DNA of 64,000 bases, taken from contig JXTC01000522.1 in assembly GCA_002914845.1 (NCBI GenBank), forward strand, positions 119,653 to 183,652, written 5' to 3'. Under the pieces are notes generated by a model. The model saw nothing but the letters and a program-made list of their open reading frames with translations. It searched no databases and was not told the DNA's origin. This DNA is from Trema orientale (Eukaryota > Streptophyta > Magnoliopsida > Rosales > Cannabaceae). Made by a program: the position numbers and the translations under genes. Positions 47,500-60,041 of the stretch are shown here, piece after piece (within the stretch, counting starts at the first letter, position 1; the number at the start of each line of letters is the position of its first letter).

Positions 47500-48830
47500 G
47501 GATTTCAGGTTTAAGTATTTTGACAGAGTTTAGGATGGAACACAAAGTGATTCTGCGTAATGTGGTTAATCAGGGATAATCTATCAAGGTGTTCGAAATA
47601 AGTCATACAACAGACTATCAACTTACCTTCGATCTCGGTACTGCAGACCAGCTTTGGGAATCCATTAAGGAGGCGGTGATCTTTGGATGTAAGCAGAGCT
47701 TCTTTAGGAAATTTAAGGAAAACTCTTATGTGCTTTTAGTAGGAATCAAATCCTGGAAGTTTCTAGGCTGCAACATGGCGTGACAAGGAACATCATCATT
47801 CCAGCGGAAACAGGTGATAAACATTACAAAAGGTGGGGAGGGTTTTCAAAAAGGATAGAAAGCATACTCAGTAGAAACAGAAAGGCTAGGAAGGATGATT
47901 TTGGCAGGCGGCAAGGGAATGAAGGTTGTAGTACTGGAGGAAAGTTGTATTACAGAAATTCTAGTTTTCAGTGGCCTCAAAAGCAAAGCGGGGGCGGAAA
48001 GAATCGGAAGAATGATAATTCTCGGGTAGAGTAAAACTGAAGATTAGCGGTTGTGATATCAGGAGCTCGGATATTCAATGGAACACCATAAATATTGGGC
48101 TAAGCAGGAAGTTGAGAAGGAACATGATTTTGACAAAATTATATGCAGATTGGGCTATTCTTTGGTGCCGCGAACGACGTGGAGAAAAACATTAGGCCTG
48201 AATTCAAGAAATGCTTCCTGCCTAATACTTTTTAAATGACAGTGATGAATTAGCACCATGATCATCACCGGGTCGATGTTAAGTTTGCTGGTCGGGATAG
48301 ATGGATTGGAGTCAAAGGCCTCCCAAAAGACTAGTGGAACTGAAAGGTATTTAAGGATGTAGGAGATAAATTAGGAAGCCTGATCGAGGTAGACAAAGCA
48401 ATATCAGTTTTAAGCTTCATTCATTTTGCAAAGCTGCGAGTAAGAGGCTCTAAGACGAGATTCCTACCAACAATAATAGAGTTGCCTTGGGGTTCAGATT
48501 GTTTGCGGCTCAGAATCATTTCGGTTGATAAGACAGCGACTTCAGGTGAATATAATGATGTCGGCCTGACGGTGTGAGAAGCAAAGTTGGGACAGCCAAA
48601 CCAGAGAGAGAACCGCAGTCGAAAAATAGAGTGGCAGGGAGTAGGACACACACACCCATTGGGTCACGTGGTAGACAATGTGCTTCCCAAAAGCATTGTC
48701 TCAGAGAAAGGAGGTTCAGGGAACTATGAGAAGCATGGGTGCTCTACAAAAAGCAACAATTCTGAGAATTCTGCAAAAAAGAGGGAGGACAAGAAGTGAC
48801 AGATGCTTTAATGGACATGTTGGGTGCGAT
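47500..48830 (+). pseudogene. LINE-A ORF1, broken
   Basis: Pieces of a nucleic-acid-binding ORF1 of the plant LINE type can be read in changing frames: FEISHTTDYQLTFDLGTADQ (47,592 on), RWGGFSKRIESILSRNRKAR (47,840), then WIGVKGLPKD...VFKDVGDKLGSLIEVDKA (48,302-48,400) and FAKLRVRGSKTRFLPTIIEL, as in DUF4283-type ORF1 proteins. Stops are frequent. No zinc knuckle was found. Confidence 0.6.
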
Positions 48831-49775
48831 TTACATTCAGATATATTGAGCGGCAGAAAAGAGTGGGTTTCGTTACCTGCAGTAGGTAGATCAGGAGGAA
48901 TTCTAATTTTGTGGAATGTTTGAAGAATTGAAGTCTTAAATAGCTTGGTAGAGGAGTTCTCAATTTCTGTTCTTATTGAAAATGAAGGGAGTGGTGATTG
49001 GTGGTTCTCGGGTGTTTATGGCCCATGCAGGACAAAGGGCAGGGATCTGTTATGGGATGAACTAGCAGGGCTTTGGAGTATATATGGGAATAATCGGTGT
49101 TTAGGAAGGGACATTAATATGGTTAGAGAGGTTCGTAAAAAGTACAATAGCGATTCCTATACTAGCATGAAAGCCTTCGACGGGTTAATAAGGGATTTGG
49201 GCTTGAAGAACTTTCTTTTACGGAATGCGATGTCTACATAGTCTAACTTTCAGGAATCATCTACGTGTTGCCAGCTGGATAGATTTTTACGTACGAATGG
49301 TTGGGATGTTCTGTTCCTAATTATTAGACAAGAAGTGGAAGTCCGGGCTAATTCAGATCATAGTCGTATAATTTTAGACTCCAACCCCCTTATTTGGGGC
49401 TCTACTCCTTTCAGATTTGAGAATATGTGGATTTTAGACTCCAACCCCCTTATTTGGGGCCCTACTCCTTTTAGATTTGAGAATATGTGGTTGGATCACA
49501 TAGACTTCAGCAAGACTTTTGAAGACTGGTGGAAAGGGATGACAATGCAGGGTTGGGAGGGCTACATATGTTTTACTAGACTGAACACCATCAAAAATCT
49601 GGTTAGAAACTGGAATTCGGCAGTTTATTGGGATATTCAGGTAAAGGAAGCAGCCCTTCTAAGAAGAATCAAGTAATTGGACATTTTGGAGGCTTCTAGT
49701 CAATGGAATAAAACTTTGTGTGAGGAAAGAAGGTATGTTAAGGGGGAAATTATGATGTGGATGAGCACCCACAAA
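48780..49775 (+). pseudogene. LINE-A ORF2, endonuclease part
   Basis: The apurinic-type endonuclease that nicks target DNA is visible from EWVSLPAVGRSGGILILWN (48,861-48,920) through DWWFSGVYGP, CLGRDINMV (normally GGDFNV) and NSDHSRIILDSNP (SDH motif) to the linker EAALLRRIK. Stops occur after WN (48,921) and at about 49,240 and 49,676. The change of GGDFN to GRDIN affects a conserved active-site motif. The N-terminal part before 48,780 is not readable. The sequence leaves LINE-A at about 49,775 and resumes at 54,677. Confidence 0.8.
49371..49490 (+). repeat. in-frame 60-bp tandem duplication in the LINE-A endonuclease
   Basis: Positions 49,371-49,430 and 49,431-49,490 are identical except at two sites. 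Each encodes ILDSNPLIWGSTPFRFENMW (or with P for S), so the duplication adds exactly 20 residues just after the SDH motif. Confidence 0.95.
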
Positions 49776-49952
49776 TTATTAATTCGGTTTGTGTTAAAAC
49801 AAACCTGGGAAACTGTGCTCAAACAGGGGCCATTCAGATCTAGGCATGGAGGCATGGGAAGAGGCGACTTTTTTCAGAAATGGACCAAGTCAGATGGTGG
49901 ACTACAACGAGCCTACAAATTTTAATAATCCGACAACTAGGGAACATGAAAC

Positions 49953-51047
49953 ATGGCGAGACCTATTAACATCATTATTCCGGAAGAAGTGAATTTCTCA
50001 AAAGCAGCACCCGTATTTTGTTGTACTGCTTTAGAGACGTGCAATAGATTTACAGGCTTAGAGGAGTTGGGCGAAGAGGTCACGACTGGGCCTTCATTTG
50101 TAGAGGCCCAATCACCTAATAACGAATCAAGCCTTGGGCTCACCAACTTACAAGGGCCGAATTTACTTGAACAGGAAAAGGACCAGTCTCTATTTGCAGT
50201 GGGCCCTAAGCTCGCACTAGGACAATTTTCTAGAAAAGGGCCTCTATCAAAGGCCAATAAGCCCTGGACGGAGTCCAATAACAACAAGCTCTCAAAAATC
50301 AGTCCCAAACAAGCAGCCACCTTTTCTATGGGTCATATTCACTAGTGGAATGCAACCGATCCCATTTCTACAGCGGCGAGGAAGGAAGGTTGCTCCTTGA
50401 ACTACAATAGCGACGGGGCTGGTTACTACAGCACCATCAGGGATTCTCTCCACTTAGACGAAGGATTCTTCCCAAAAGTCTACTACAGATCTAAAAATCG
50501 TAACACCAAAGCCCAAGTGGATGCATGCAACATTAATGACTCTCATCACGTTCCAACAGAGGAAGAAGATTGTGAGGTGGAGGAAGCAGAGGGTGCTTGC
50601 TTGACTGATTCCTCCAATATGGACTTGGAAGAACAAAAAGACTATCATGAAGCAAAAAACCAGACAATGGTAATGAATAAGGACCTAGCAACAGACTTGA
50701 GATTATTGTTCCACTCAATGGGTGACATTGTTATGTCTCATCCTATAGTGACGACAAACGAACCAATCATTTCTTCAACTACCATCATTAGCTACGAATC
50801 CATAGCTGAGGTTAGTGAGGACAGGAAAACGGTGAACATTAGAGGTAGATCAGTGGAATGGGTAGCCATCCTCGAATTTTTGAAAGAAATGAAGCTACAG
50901 CTAGTGCCTTACATAGATACTACTACAGAGAGTAACGACAACAGATCAGTCAGGAGGAAGAAGGGAGCGAGAGAATTTTATAACCTACAATTTGGGGTGA
51001 AATATGACAAACACCCAGCCAGAGTGGATACCTCCTTATTTAAATGA
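49953..51047 (+). pseudogene. LINE-B ORF1, C-terminal part
   Basis: Two in-frame segments, 49,953-50,345 and 50,397-51,047, are separated by one TAG. The first starts MARPINIIIPEEVNFSKAAP; the second includes DEGFFPKVYYRSKNRNTKAQ, a long acidic middle and RRKKGAREFYNLQFGVKYDK near the end. The TGA stop at 51,045-51,047 overlaps the ORF2 ATG at 51,044 (ATGA), as in elements that reinitiate translation. This half of ORF1 lacks the DUF4283-type domain seen in LINE-A. Confidence 0.65.
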
Positions 51048-54000
51048 AGGTTCTATCTTGGAATGTCGGGGGGGGGGGGGTGGCTCTTTGGCCAAACGAA
51101 GAGGAATGAAAGAAGTGGTCTGCAACGAGAATCCCGATGTAGTGGTTCTCCGAGAAATCAAGAAGGAAGTTGTAGACAGAGCTTTCATAGGTAGCATTTG
51201 GAAGTCAAGATTTGTTTCAAGCCTTGTAGGTGAGTTTTCTGTGTCCATTGAATTGGAAAGCCCTAACAACCATACTTGGTGGTTCTCAGGGGTTTACGGA
51301 GCAAATAAGTTGGCTTTGAGATACAAGTTCTGGGATGAAATTACGGGTTTATGGAGTTTATGTGGAGATTGGTGGTGCCTGGGGGGTGACTTCAATGTTA
51401 CCAAAATTGTGCACGAGAAGTTTAACAGTCTGCAAAACACCAGAATTATGAAGCTTTTCAATGACCTCATCAGTGAATTGGCTATTTACAATCCACTATT
51501 GAGCAACTCTTAGTTCACTTGGTCAAATTTCAGTGTTCAGCCAATCTGCTGTAGGCTCGATAGATTCCCATATTATGAACGGTGGAATGAGTTTTTTAAC
51601 AACATTCGCCAAGAAGCAGTCGTGCGAGTGGTATCGGATCATTGTCCCATTACCTTGGATTTCAAGTTTGAAAATATGTGGTTAGAGCATAAGAAGTTTG
51701 GGGAATACTGGTCTCATTGGTGGAACATTCTGGTTACAGGATGGGAGGGGTTCAAATTCATGACCAAATTGAGAATTATGAAAGATCACCTGAGGAAGTG
51801 GAATATTGAATTTTTTGGCAACTTACGGTGAGTTAAAAGAAATCTTTTTGGCAGGTTGGAGATTCTCGACAGCTTGGAAAACTCGTCTAATTGGAACAAT
51901 CAACTCAAAGAAGAAAGGACAACCATTAAAAGCGAGATACAAGATTTGATCCTAAGGGAAGAAAGAGCGCCTCAGCAAAAATCAAAGTTCCAGTGGGCTA
52001 AAGAAGGTGATGCAAACTCGAAACTATTCCATAAACTCATGAATGCTAGGAAAGCTAAAAACCTTATCTCCAAAATTGAAAGAAGTGATGGCATTCTGTT
52101 GGATTCAGAAGACTCTATTGTCGAGGAGGTGGTTTCCTTCTTTCAAAATCTTTACAAATCTGATCACGGCAGGTTTAAAGGTTTTATTGGAGTTGAGTGG
52201 TCTCCCATTTCTAGTTCCCAAGTAGACTGGTTAATTCGCCCCTTTGACGAGGAGGAAGTTAAAAGTTCAGTTTTTGAGTGCGATGGCGATAAGGCACCAG
52301 GACTGGACAGATTCATGATCAAGGTCTTCCAATGGGGCTGGGATACCATAAAATCAGACCTTATGGTAGTTTTTCAAGAGTTCTACCAGAACGGGGTCAT
52401 AAACGCCACCACCAATGAAACTTATATTTGCTTGATCCCTAAGAAGCTAAATTCCTGTAAGATAGGTGACTTCCGACCGATTAGCCTAGTAACTAGTATA
52501 TACAAGATCATTGCGAAAGTCCTTTCAGCTAGACTTAGTTTTAGGAGATATTGTGTCAGAGGCTCAAGGGGCCTTTATCACTGGACGATAGATTCTCGAT
52601 ATCGCTCTAATTGCCAATGAGCTCGTGGAAGACTTTCGGGCTGCTAAAATGAGAGTTCTGGTGTTCAAAATTCATTTCGAAAAAGCTTACGATAATGTGG
52701 AATGGCATTTCCTCGACTTTGTGATGGATATGAAGGGCTTCTCTAACCAGTGGAGATCTTGGATAAGAGGCTGTCTTCGATCTATTAATTTCTCGATGAT
52801 GGTCAATGAGAAACCTAGAGGGAAATTCAAGGGCGTCAAAGGCCTGAGATAAGGGGATTTCACCCTTTCTCTTCACGTTGGTGGCGGATGGGTTGGGACG
52901 CTTGGTTTATCTTGCTAACAGCAGGGGTTTGATTACTGGGTATATTATAGGTAGGGACCAAGTCAAAGTCACACACCTGCAATTTGCCGATGATACCCTA
53001 TTCTTCACTCAACCTGATGCAACAAACCTGAACAACCTGCTTCATATTCTGGACATTTTCTGCTTGGTCTCGGGTTTGAAAATTAATATGGGGAAAAGCA
53101 TCTTGTTGGGCATTAATATGGATGAGGAGCAAATTAATACTATAGCTACTTCGATTGGGTGCTCGGTGGGTTGCTGGTCAATTAAATACCTTGGTCTACC
53201 TTTAGGGGGAATCCTCTTAGGGCTGATTTTTGGGCCCCGGTACTAGCCAAAGTTAGTAAAAGGCTAGACGGATGGAAAAAGGCATTTGTGTCTAGAGGTA
53301 GAAGGTTAAACCTTATCCAATCAGTTTTGTCCGCTTTACCAACTTACTTTCTTTCCTTATTCCGAATCCCAATTGGGGAGGCTGATGCTATTGAGAAGTT
53401 TATGAGGGATTTCCTTTGGGAAGGAAATGACTGCTGGGGATGTGAGCACCTGGTGAAGTGGGAATCGGTTTGCAAACCTAAGGAGCTAGGGGGATTGGGC
53501 ATCGGCAACATAATTTTGCAGAATAAATCTCTGGTCACCAAATGGCTTTGGAGATTCCCTTTGGAGCAAAGAACGCGTTGGGGCAAGGTCATCGAAAGCA
53601 AGTATGGGCTTAATCTCAATGGGTGGAATTCAGGGTCAGGGGCTAGAACTACTTACAGAAGTCCTTCGAAGTTTATTTCCAGTGGCATGGGGGAGTTTCA
53701 AAAACATTTCCATTACAAGGTAGGTAATGGCCTCAAAGTCCGGTTCTGGGAAGATGTATAGGCTGGTGATTGCACTTTGGCTAATAGGTTCCCTCTTCTT
53801 TACAGACTGGCAGCTTCTAAAAATGCCTCAGTTTCATCTTTAAGAGCTCCAGAAAACTTCATAAGGATTGGAGGGTTCTCTTGGAACTTAGGATTCTTAA
53901 GAAACCTCAATGAAAGAGAATTGGAGCACGTTTCTAGTCTCATTGCAATTCTCGATTTGAGTACTTGCCATGTAGATGATGATGATAAGAGAGTTTGGCA

Positions 54001-54326
54001 TCTCGATGACTCTGGTCAATTCACATACAAATCCCTCTTCTTGAAGCGGGCTCATGAAGGAGATCCCTTTCCCTTACTACTTGTTAATTTGGAGTTCTGT
54101 TTGCCCTATGAAAGTCAAAGTCTTCAGCTGGCTAGCTACCTTAGGCACAACACGAACGAGGTTCTTCAACGGTGCAAGCCTCTTTCCTACTTGTTGCCAA
54201 ACTAGTGTCTTGTGCAAAAGAAGCGAAGAGACTGGTGACCATCTGTTCTTGCATTGCCCCTTCGCCTCTTCGATTTGGTCGAAGTTGATCCTGGCCTTCG
54301 GCCTGTCATGGGTCTGGTCCCTATAG
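51044..54326 (+). pseudogene. LINE-B ORF2, endonuclease-RT, broken
   Basis: It starts MKVLSWNV, the usual ORF2 start, then runs into 13 G (51,068-51,080) that shift the frame. Endonuclease motifs: VVVLREIKKE (normally QETK), WWCLGGDFNVT, VVSDHCPITLDF. About 27 residues that should carry the GRSGGIL block are missing between SIWKSRF and VSSLVGEF. RT: KSKFQWAKEGDANSKLFHKL, GDFRPISLVTSIYKIIAKVL, HFEKAYDNVEWHFLDFV, LQFADDTLFF (FADD near 52,990), YLGLPLGG. Then the zinc-binding region (SWLATLGTTRTRFFNG, HLFLHCPFASSIWSKL). There are at least six stops or shifts. A working copy would nick DNA and copy its RNA at the nick. Confidence 0.88.
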
Positions 54327-54676
54327 AGTCGGCATTTTTCCAACATTTGACAAGCTCAGGGAGTAGGAAGGCTAGAAGGACGAAGCTGTGGAACGTCACC
54401 ATTATGGCGATTTTCCGGGCAATCGAGCTGGAAAGAAATCAACGGATTTTCAAAGAGTGTAAGGGGGAAACAAAGTGGGATGCAGAGGTTGTATGGGACA
54501 AGGTTAAATACTGGGTTGCATTGTGGGTGTATAATAAGAAAGAGTTTAAAGGCATTTCTTTTTTTGTCTTAACCAGGGACTTGTGCCTTTGGTTGTACTT
54601 TTGATGATTTCTCATCATCCTCTTGTACCCCTTTTTCTGTTTTAATAAATTTCAATTTCTTATCAAAAAAAAAAAA

Positions 54677-57090
54677 TCCAGTCGGCTAAAATAGGGGACG
54701 CGAATACTAAACTTTTTCATAAGTTGCTGAGTGCTTGGAAGTCAAAAAACTTTATGTCAAAGCTAGAGTTGGATAACAGGGAAGTGACAGATAGCGAGGA
54801 AGTTATTGTTCGTCAGGTTGTGAGCTTTTTTGAAAATTTATATTCATCACAACAAGAGGTTTTCAGAGGCTTCGAGCGGGTGCAATGGTGTCCAATTAAC
54901 AGTTTTAGGGCGGCTTGGCTAGAGAGACCTTTCGAGATGAATGAGATTAATGTAGCGGTGTTTGCTTGTGATGGTCATAAATTGCCCGAGCCTGACAGAT
55001 TCACTATGACGGTGTTTCAAACCCAATGGAATACAATTAAAGAAGACCTACTCAAGGTATTTATTGAATTTCATGAGACCGGGGTCATCAATAGGATCAC
55101 TAATGAGACTTACATTTGTCTAATTCTGAAGAAGAGAGATTCCTCCTCTATTAAAGACTTCCGACCCATCAACCGGGTAACCAGTTGGTACAAGATAATA
55201 GCAAAGGAGTTATCTCAGAGATTGAGGAAGGTTTTGCATGATACAATCTCTGAAGCCCAAAGAGCCATTGTAGCGGGCAGACAAATTCTGGACGTGGCCT
55301 TAGTAGCTAATGAAGTTGTGGACGACTATAGACATAATAGGAAAAAAGGTTTGGTCTTCAAAATTGATTTTGAGAAAGCCTATGACCACGTCAAATGGCC
55401 CTTTCTCGACTTTGTGTTGAAGGAAAAGGGTTTTGGTGATCTTTGGCAAAAGTGGATAAGCAGATGTATGTCTAATGTCTCATGTTCTGTCTTTGTAAAC
55501 GGGAGACTTAGAGGGAAATTCAAGAGTTCTAGAGGACTAAGTGAAGGTGACCCTCTTTCGACTTTTCTATTTACACTAGTGGTGGATGGTTTGATAGACT
55601 TATGGAGAAGGCGGTAGAGGAAAACCTATTAACAGGGTGGGTACTTAGAAAATTCAGGTTTCCCATCTTCAGTTTGTGGACGATACCTTATTTTTCTTAG
55701 CAGCAGAGCATAACTCTTTGTCCAACTTGTGCAAATTATTAAAGGTGTTCAACCTTGTTTCTGGGCTTCGTATTAACATGGCAGAGAGCCACCTTCTGGG
55801 AATCAACATGGAAGGAGAGAAAATTACTTGAAAAGCTAGTGAGGTGGGTTGCAGTGTAGGACAATGGCCAATGAAATATCTAAGATTGCCCCTCGGTGGG
55901 AATCCATCGTCGTCCTCGTTCTGGGAACCGGTTGTTAGGAAGGTGGCAAAAAGACTAGATGGATAGAAGAGGGCTTTCCTTTCCAATGGATGCAAACTAA
56001 CGCTTATTGTATCAGTTCTTTCAGCTCTTCCTACCTATTTTCTATCGCTATTCTATATTCCCACGAAAGTTGCTAAAGTGGAAAAGATTATGAGATCCTT
56101 TGGAATGGGAGTGATAGAGATAAGTCAGATCATCTAGTAGCTTGGGAGGAGGTTGGGCAGCCTAAATCTAAGAGAGGCCTGGAAATTGGGAACTTAAGCA
56201 GAGCCTTATTAAGTAAATAACTTTGGAGGTTTCCTCTTGAAAAAATGAATTGTGGTATAAATTAATTAAGGACAAAAATGGTATTATAGCCCTAACAATT
56301 GGGACTCAAGAGTGGCACAAAGAACCACATTACGAAGTCCATGGTAGTTCATTTCAAATCAATACCACGAGTTTTTAGAATTGGTGAGATTCAAGGCTGG
56401 AACCTACTTTTTTACAGAAATATTAACGACAGAGATATGAATGATTGTTTGCAGCTGATTGAGTGCCTTAATAACATTGCATTGTGCCCATCCATAGAAG
56501 ATAGAGGGGTTTGGAAACTGGACTCAAACAAAGGCTTCACTATCAAGTCGTGCTTCCTCAACCTGATTCGGGTAACACCCCAAACTTTGGGTTGTATAAT
56601 ATATTGTGGAAGTCTTCAGTTCCCTCAAAAATTAAGTTCTTCAGGTGGTTGGTCGTGAAAAGGAAATTGAACAGTTACAATCTGTTACAAAAAAAAGGCC
56701 TTTTCAAGCTTTATCTCCTTCCTGGTGTGTGTTGTGCAAACATAGTGGGGAAAATATTATCTATCTATTTATTCACTGAGAATACATTTTGAATTTATGG
56801 TGGAGGTTATTGAAAGTCTTTAAAACGTACTGGGTTCTCCCACGTTCAATTTCGGACTTATCCTTAGACCGGGAGTAGCGGGAAATGGTAAAAGAAGTTC
56901 CCTTTGGATCGTCTTGGCACTACTTCTGGACATTTCGTCTTAAAGAAACCAACAAATTTTTGAAGATGCTTCCTATTCAGAGGGAGAGTTATGGGACAAA
57001 ATTACTTTTTGGGGGACAATTTGGCTTAAGATTACTAAAGAGTTTAAAAATGTCAGTCTCTCTGATCCGTTGAGAATTGAGGAATGGCTA
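54677..57090 (+). pseudogene. LINE-A ORF2, RT part
   Basis: The frame 54,677-55,617 is open for more than 300 codons: SAKIGDANTKLFHKLLSAWK, DFRPINRVTSWYKIIAKELS, FKIDFEKAYDHVKWPFLDFV, SEGDPLSTFLFTLVVDGL. After a shift the catalytic motif reads FVDDTLFF, where FADD is usual; the first catalytic-loop residue is changed but both Asp remain. Then MKYLRLPLGG, more stops, and the zinc-binding part (SSVPSKIKFFRWLVVKRKLN) to about 57,075. The 3' UTR follows to the A-rich tail at 57,232. Confidence 0.85.
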
Positions 57091-57243
57091 GATTAGTAGG
57101 GGTCTTACCTACTTGTTTTGTGACAACCAGATCTAATGCCTGAAAGTTATGTTTGTTTTGTTTTATGGGGACCCCTTGTCCCTTCCCTATACTTTTCTTC
57201 TTATATTAATATACAATTCTTATTTTTTATTTAAAAAAAATAA

Positions 57244-57261
57244 AATAACACAGGCCATGGA
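57244..57261 (+). repeat. 18-bp target duplication of LINE-A, right copy
   Basis: Exact match to 47,385-47,402. LINE-C sequence continues after it. Confidence 0.9.
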
Positions 57262-58518
57262 GATACACAGCTGGGGAATACCGGAGGCAGGCTAGTAGAA
57301 TCAGCCATTTTAGAGGATTTTTGAATAAAATGAAGCTAACGCTGGTCCCTCGGGAGAAGAGATCACCGAGGCGAGTGGCAACAAAACCAACAGAAGAAAA
57401 GGAGGGGCTAGGGAGCTTCAGTTTGGAGTGAACTACAATAAGCAGCCTAGCAAAAATGGAAAGTCATCTTTAAAATGAAGATCCTGTTATGGAACATAAG
57501 AGGGAGTGGCTCTGCAATGAGATGAAGAGCTATGAAAGAGGTGGTTTGTATCCAGATATCGTTGTCTCACAAGAAGTGAAGAAGATGGGAGTGGATCACG
57601 CTTTTAATGGTAGTATTTGGAGGTCCAGATTTTAAGAATGGGTTACCAGCGGGAAGATCTGGAGAAGTTCTAGTGGTGTGGGATGTTAGAAGTATAAAGG
57701 TGGTTGAAAGCTTGGTAGGGTATTTTACTATATTCATTTCATTCAAGTGAGTGATCTGAGTGAATCCTGTTGGTGATTACAAGAGTGTATGGTCCAAATA
57801 AGGCCGCAGATAGATTCCAACTTTGGGACAAATTGGCAAGGGTTTGCAGTATTTGCGGGGAGAACTGGTGTGGGGGGGCGATTTTAAGGTAGCAAGATTT
57901 GATCATGAAAGTTTCAACAAGCCCAGACTCATCCAAAGTATGAGAGTGTTCAATGATCTTATTGGGGAGCTATCTCTCACGGATCCACTGCTAGCAAATT
58001 CCCAATTAACTTGGTCTAACTTCCATGAAACTCCTATTTGTTGCAGCCTGGACAAATTTCTTTAATCTAGAGGGTGGGGTGCTTTGTTTGATTATGTCAG
58101 GCAAGAGGCAGTAGTTAGAATCGTTTCTAACTATTGTCTGATTGTGTTGAACACTATCCTGCCCAAATGGGGCCCCACTCTGTTCAGATTTGAAAACATA
58201 CGGCTAGAACACAAAAGGTTTGGCGCCTCCTTCTCGGAATGGTGGAATAACACTGGCACTTCAGGGTGGGAAGGGTTTAGATTCATGACTAAGCTGAGAA
58301 GTAATTCGAAGGTTGAGACCTTTGGTGACATGAAGGCATAGAAGAAGATGCTTCAGGGCAGACCGAAAGCCATAGACAAACTAGAAGCTTCCATGGTTTG
58401 GTCTGAATCTCTCAAGACTGAGAGAAATGTGATCAAAAGCAAACTGTAGGAACTGATTATAAAGGAGGAACGGGCTCTCAAAATGAAGTCTAAATTTAGT
58501 TGGGCCAAAGAAGTGGAC
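57262..58518 (+). pseudogene. LINE-C, end of ORF1 and endonuclease part of ORF2
   Basis: The end of ORF1 (KMKLTLVPREKRSPRR; LINE-B has EMKLQLVPYIDTT at the same place) is followed by the endonuclease in changing frames: SQEVKKMGVDHAFNGSIWRS, RSGEVLVVWDVRSIKVVESL near 57,655-57,715, FNDLIGELSLTDPLLANSQL, TWSNFHETPICCSLDKFL and KWGPTLFRFENIRLEHKRFG. It is cut by a solo LTR within the coding of WAKE-VDANS. The LTR's TSD tggac is at 58,514-58,518. Confidence 0.8.
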
Positions 58519-60041
58519 TGTCTACGCTCAAAATATACTAGCGGCTATCGTAGTATAGATTAAGGTGTCGATCCCACAGAGAAGTAAATCAACAATAAAA
58601 GGTAACGAAAAATAGAAAGAAAAATTGAAAATAAAAATAAACTGAGCAATAAATTAAAATAATAGCAGAATTATGAACGAAAATACCAATATGAGAAAAC
58701 AAGGCATCAAGATTCACTTAATTGTTCGCCTAACTGTTACCAACTTTAATTCCCATTTATCACTCAATTATATGTTTCACATCCCAAACACATAACCGGA
58801 AAATATAGCAATTATGAACAAATATTAATCTAAAGTAATCAATATGAGAAATTCTTCCAATTAACACCAAAAATAATTCATCTTACTAGTTATCTAAGAT
58901 CGACAATATATCACAAGGACAATACTGCAGTAAAAGATCAACTAATAAAACAAATATAATTATAATCTAGTTTAAATCACCACATAAAGAAAGCATGACT
59001 GAATTTATATGAGAAACTAGAAAATAATATATTGAAAACAAAAATATTGAAGAATTTAACAAACCAAATATATAAGCGTTGAAGCACTCTCAGGAATCAA
59101 AGCTGGAAAACAGAAAAACTACACAACTAAGATCATCTCTCTAGCCTCTCTAAAAACTAGCCTGACATCTCACTCATCTCACACCCTCTCTCTAGAAAAA
59201 GTAGAGTTTTCTCTCTCAAAATTGGGACGTATTTTTCCTCTCACATTCGGGGTATTTATAGCTGAAGTTGCAGTGTTGTGCAAGTTCCCACGTCTCTAAA
59301 GGTGGCTTCTGATTGGTCATGTGATGTGTCAATCAATCACAATTTCCCATTCTCTCTTTCTCTCTCTTCCCCGTCTTTATTCACATTTCTGGGCATTGGG
59401 CAGTAATCTAGTGCAGCCGAAATCTCGTGAGCACGGCATGAAAATGACGACTGATTCGTGGAAAGAAGTCGTTGACTTAATCGACTGACGTGGCGGCGCA
59501 TAACTGGTTTCAGAACCGGTTGCACGAAGCTTGCGATGCACCGAATCCAGCACGGCTGAGCAGCTGTAGCAGACGCGGGCCCAGCTATCCCCTCCGCCCT
59601 TCACTCGCCTGGCAGCCCGCATGGTGTTCACGCGCCCGTCTGGTGCTCCTGAAGCTCGATCCAACGACCAGAATCGCGAGTTTCCTTCATTTTCCCACTC
59701 GCGCAAACTTTGGCTTCTTTTCCAATTTTTCTATTCTTTTTCCTTTATCTAAAATCAAAATCAAAATTCAAAATCAAAATAAATTGAATTAAACTAAATT
59801 ATAATTAAATTAAATCTAAATCAAAATATAATCTGAATTTAATTAAAACAAAACTAAATTATCTTAGACTAAATAAATTAAATTAAATACCTAAAATCTG
59901 ATAAAAATTAAATAAAATTATATCTAAATACTAAAAATCAAATTAACTATAAAATAACCTAAATTAAACTAAAATCACACAAAAACACACAAAATATTTA
60001 AGTAAAAGAACATAAATAACTCTATTTTCATCGAGTTATCA
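58519..60041 (-). mobile_element. Athila-like solo LTR with TSD TGGAC, 1.52 kb
   Basis: On the minus strand it runs TGATAACTCGATGAAAATAG...GAGCGTAGACA. A 5-bp duplication tggac flanks it (58,514-58,518 and 60,042-60,046) inside a continuous LINE-C reading frame. No internal region is present. It is the same LTR as the fragment at 60,721-61,302, which adjoins Athila-like internal sequence. The two overlapping open frames around 59.4-59.8 kb are not supported genes. Confidence 0.88.

Larger units (their letters stand above)
49780..54676 (+). mobile_element. LINE-B (L1 type), inserted in LINE-A
   Basis: It has the C-terminal part of ORF1, a broken ORF2 with endonuclease, RT and zinc-binding regions, a 3' UTR with aataaa-like words (tttaataaatttcaatttct), and a 12-A tail ending at 54,676. 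LINE-A coding resumes directly after the tail (SAKIGDANTKLFHKLL). The 5' end is truncated inside or before ORF1; I place it near 49,780 where LINE-A homology stops. No clear target duplication was found, and about eight LINE-A codons are missing at the junction. Confidence 0.8.
47403..57243 (+). mobile_element. LINE-A (L1 type), interrupted by LINE-B
   Basis: It is bounded by the 18-bp duplication and ends in an A-rich tail (57,232-57,243). Without LINE-B (about 49,780-54,676) it is about 4.9 kb: ORF1 remnant, endonuclease, RT, C-terminal zinc-binding region, 3' UTR. It inserted into LINE-C and was later hit by LINE-B. All frames are broken. Confidence 0.85.

Noticed and set aside
59377-59792. 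Overlapping open frames of about 100 codons on both strands, repeated at 60,677-61,053
   Set aside because: They lie inside two copies of the same LTR. Open frames are duplicated because the LTR is.
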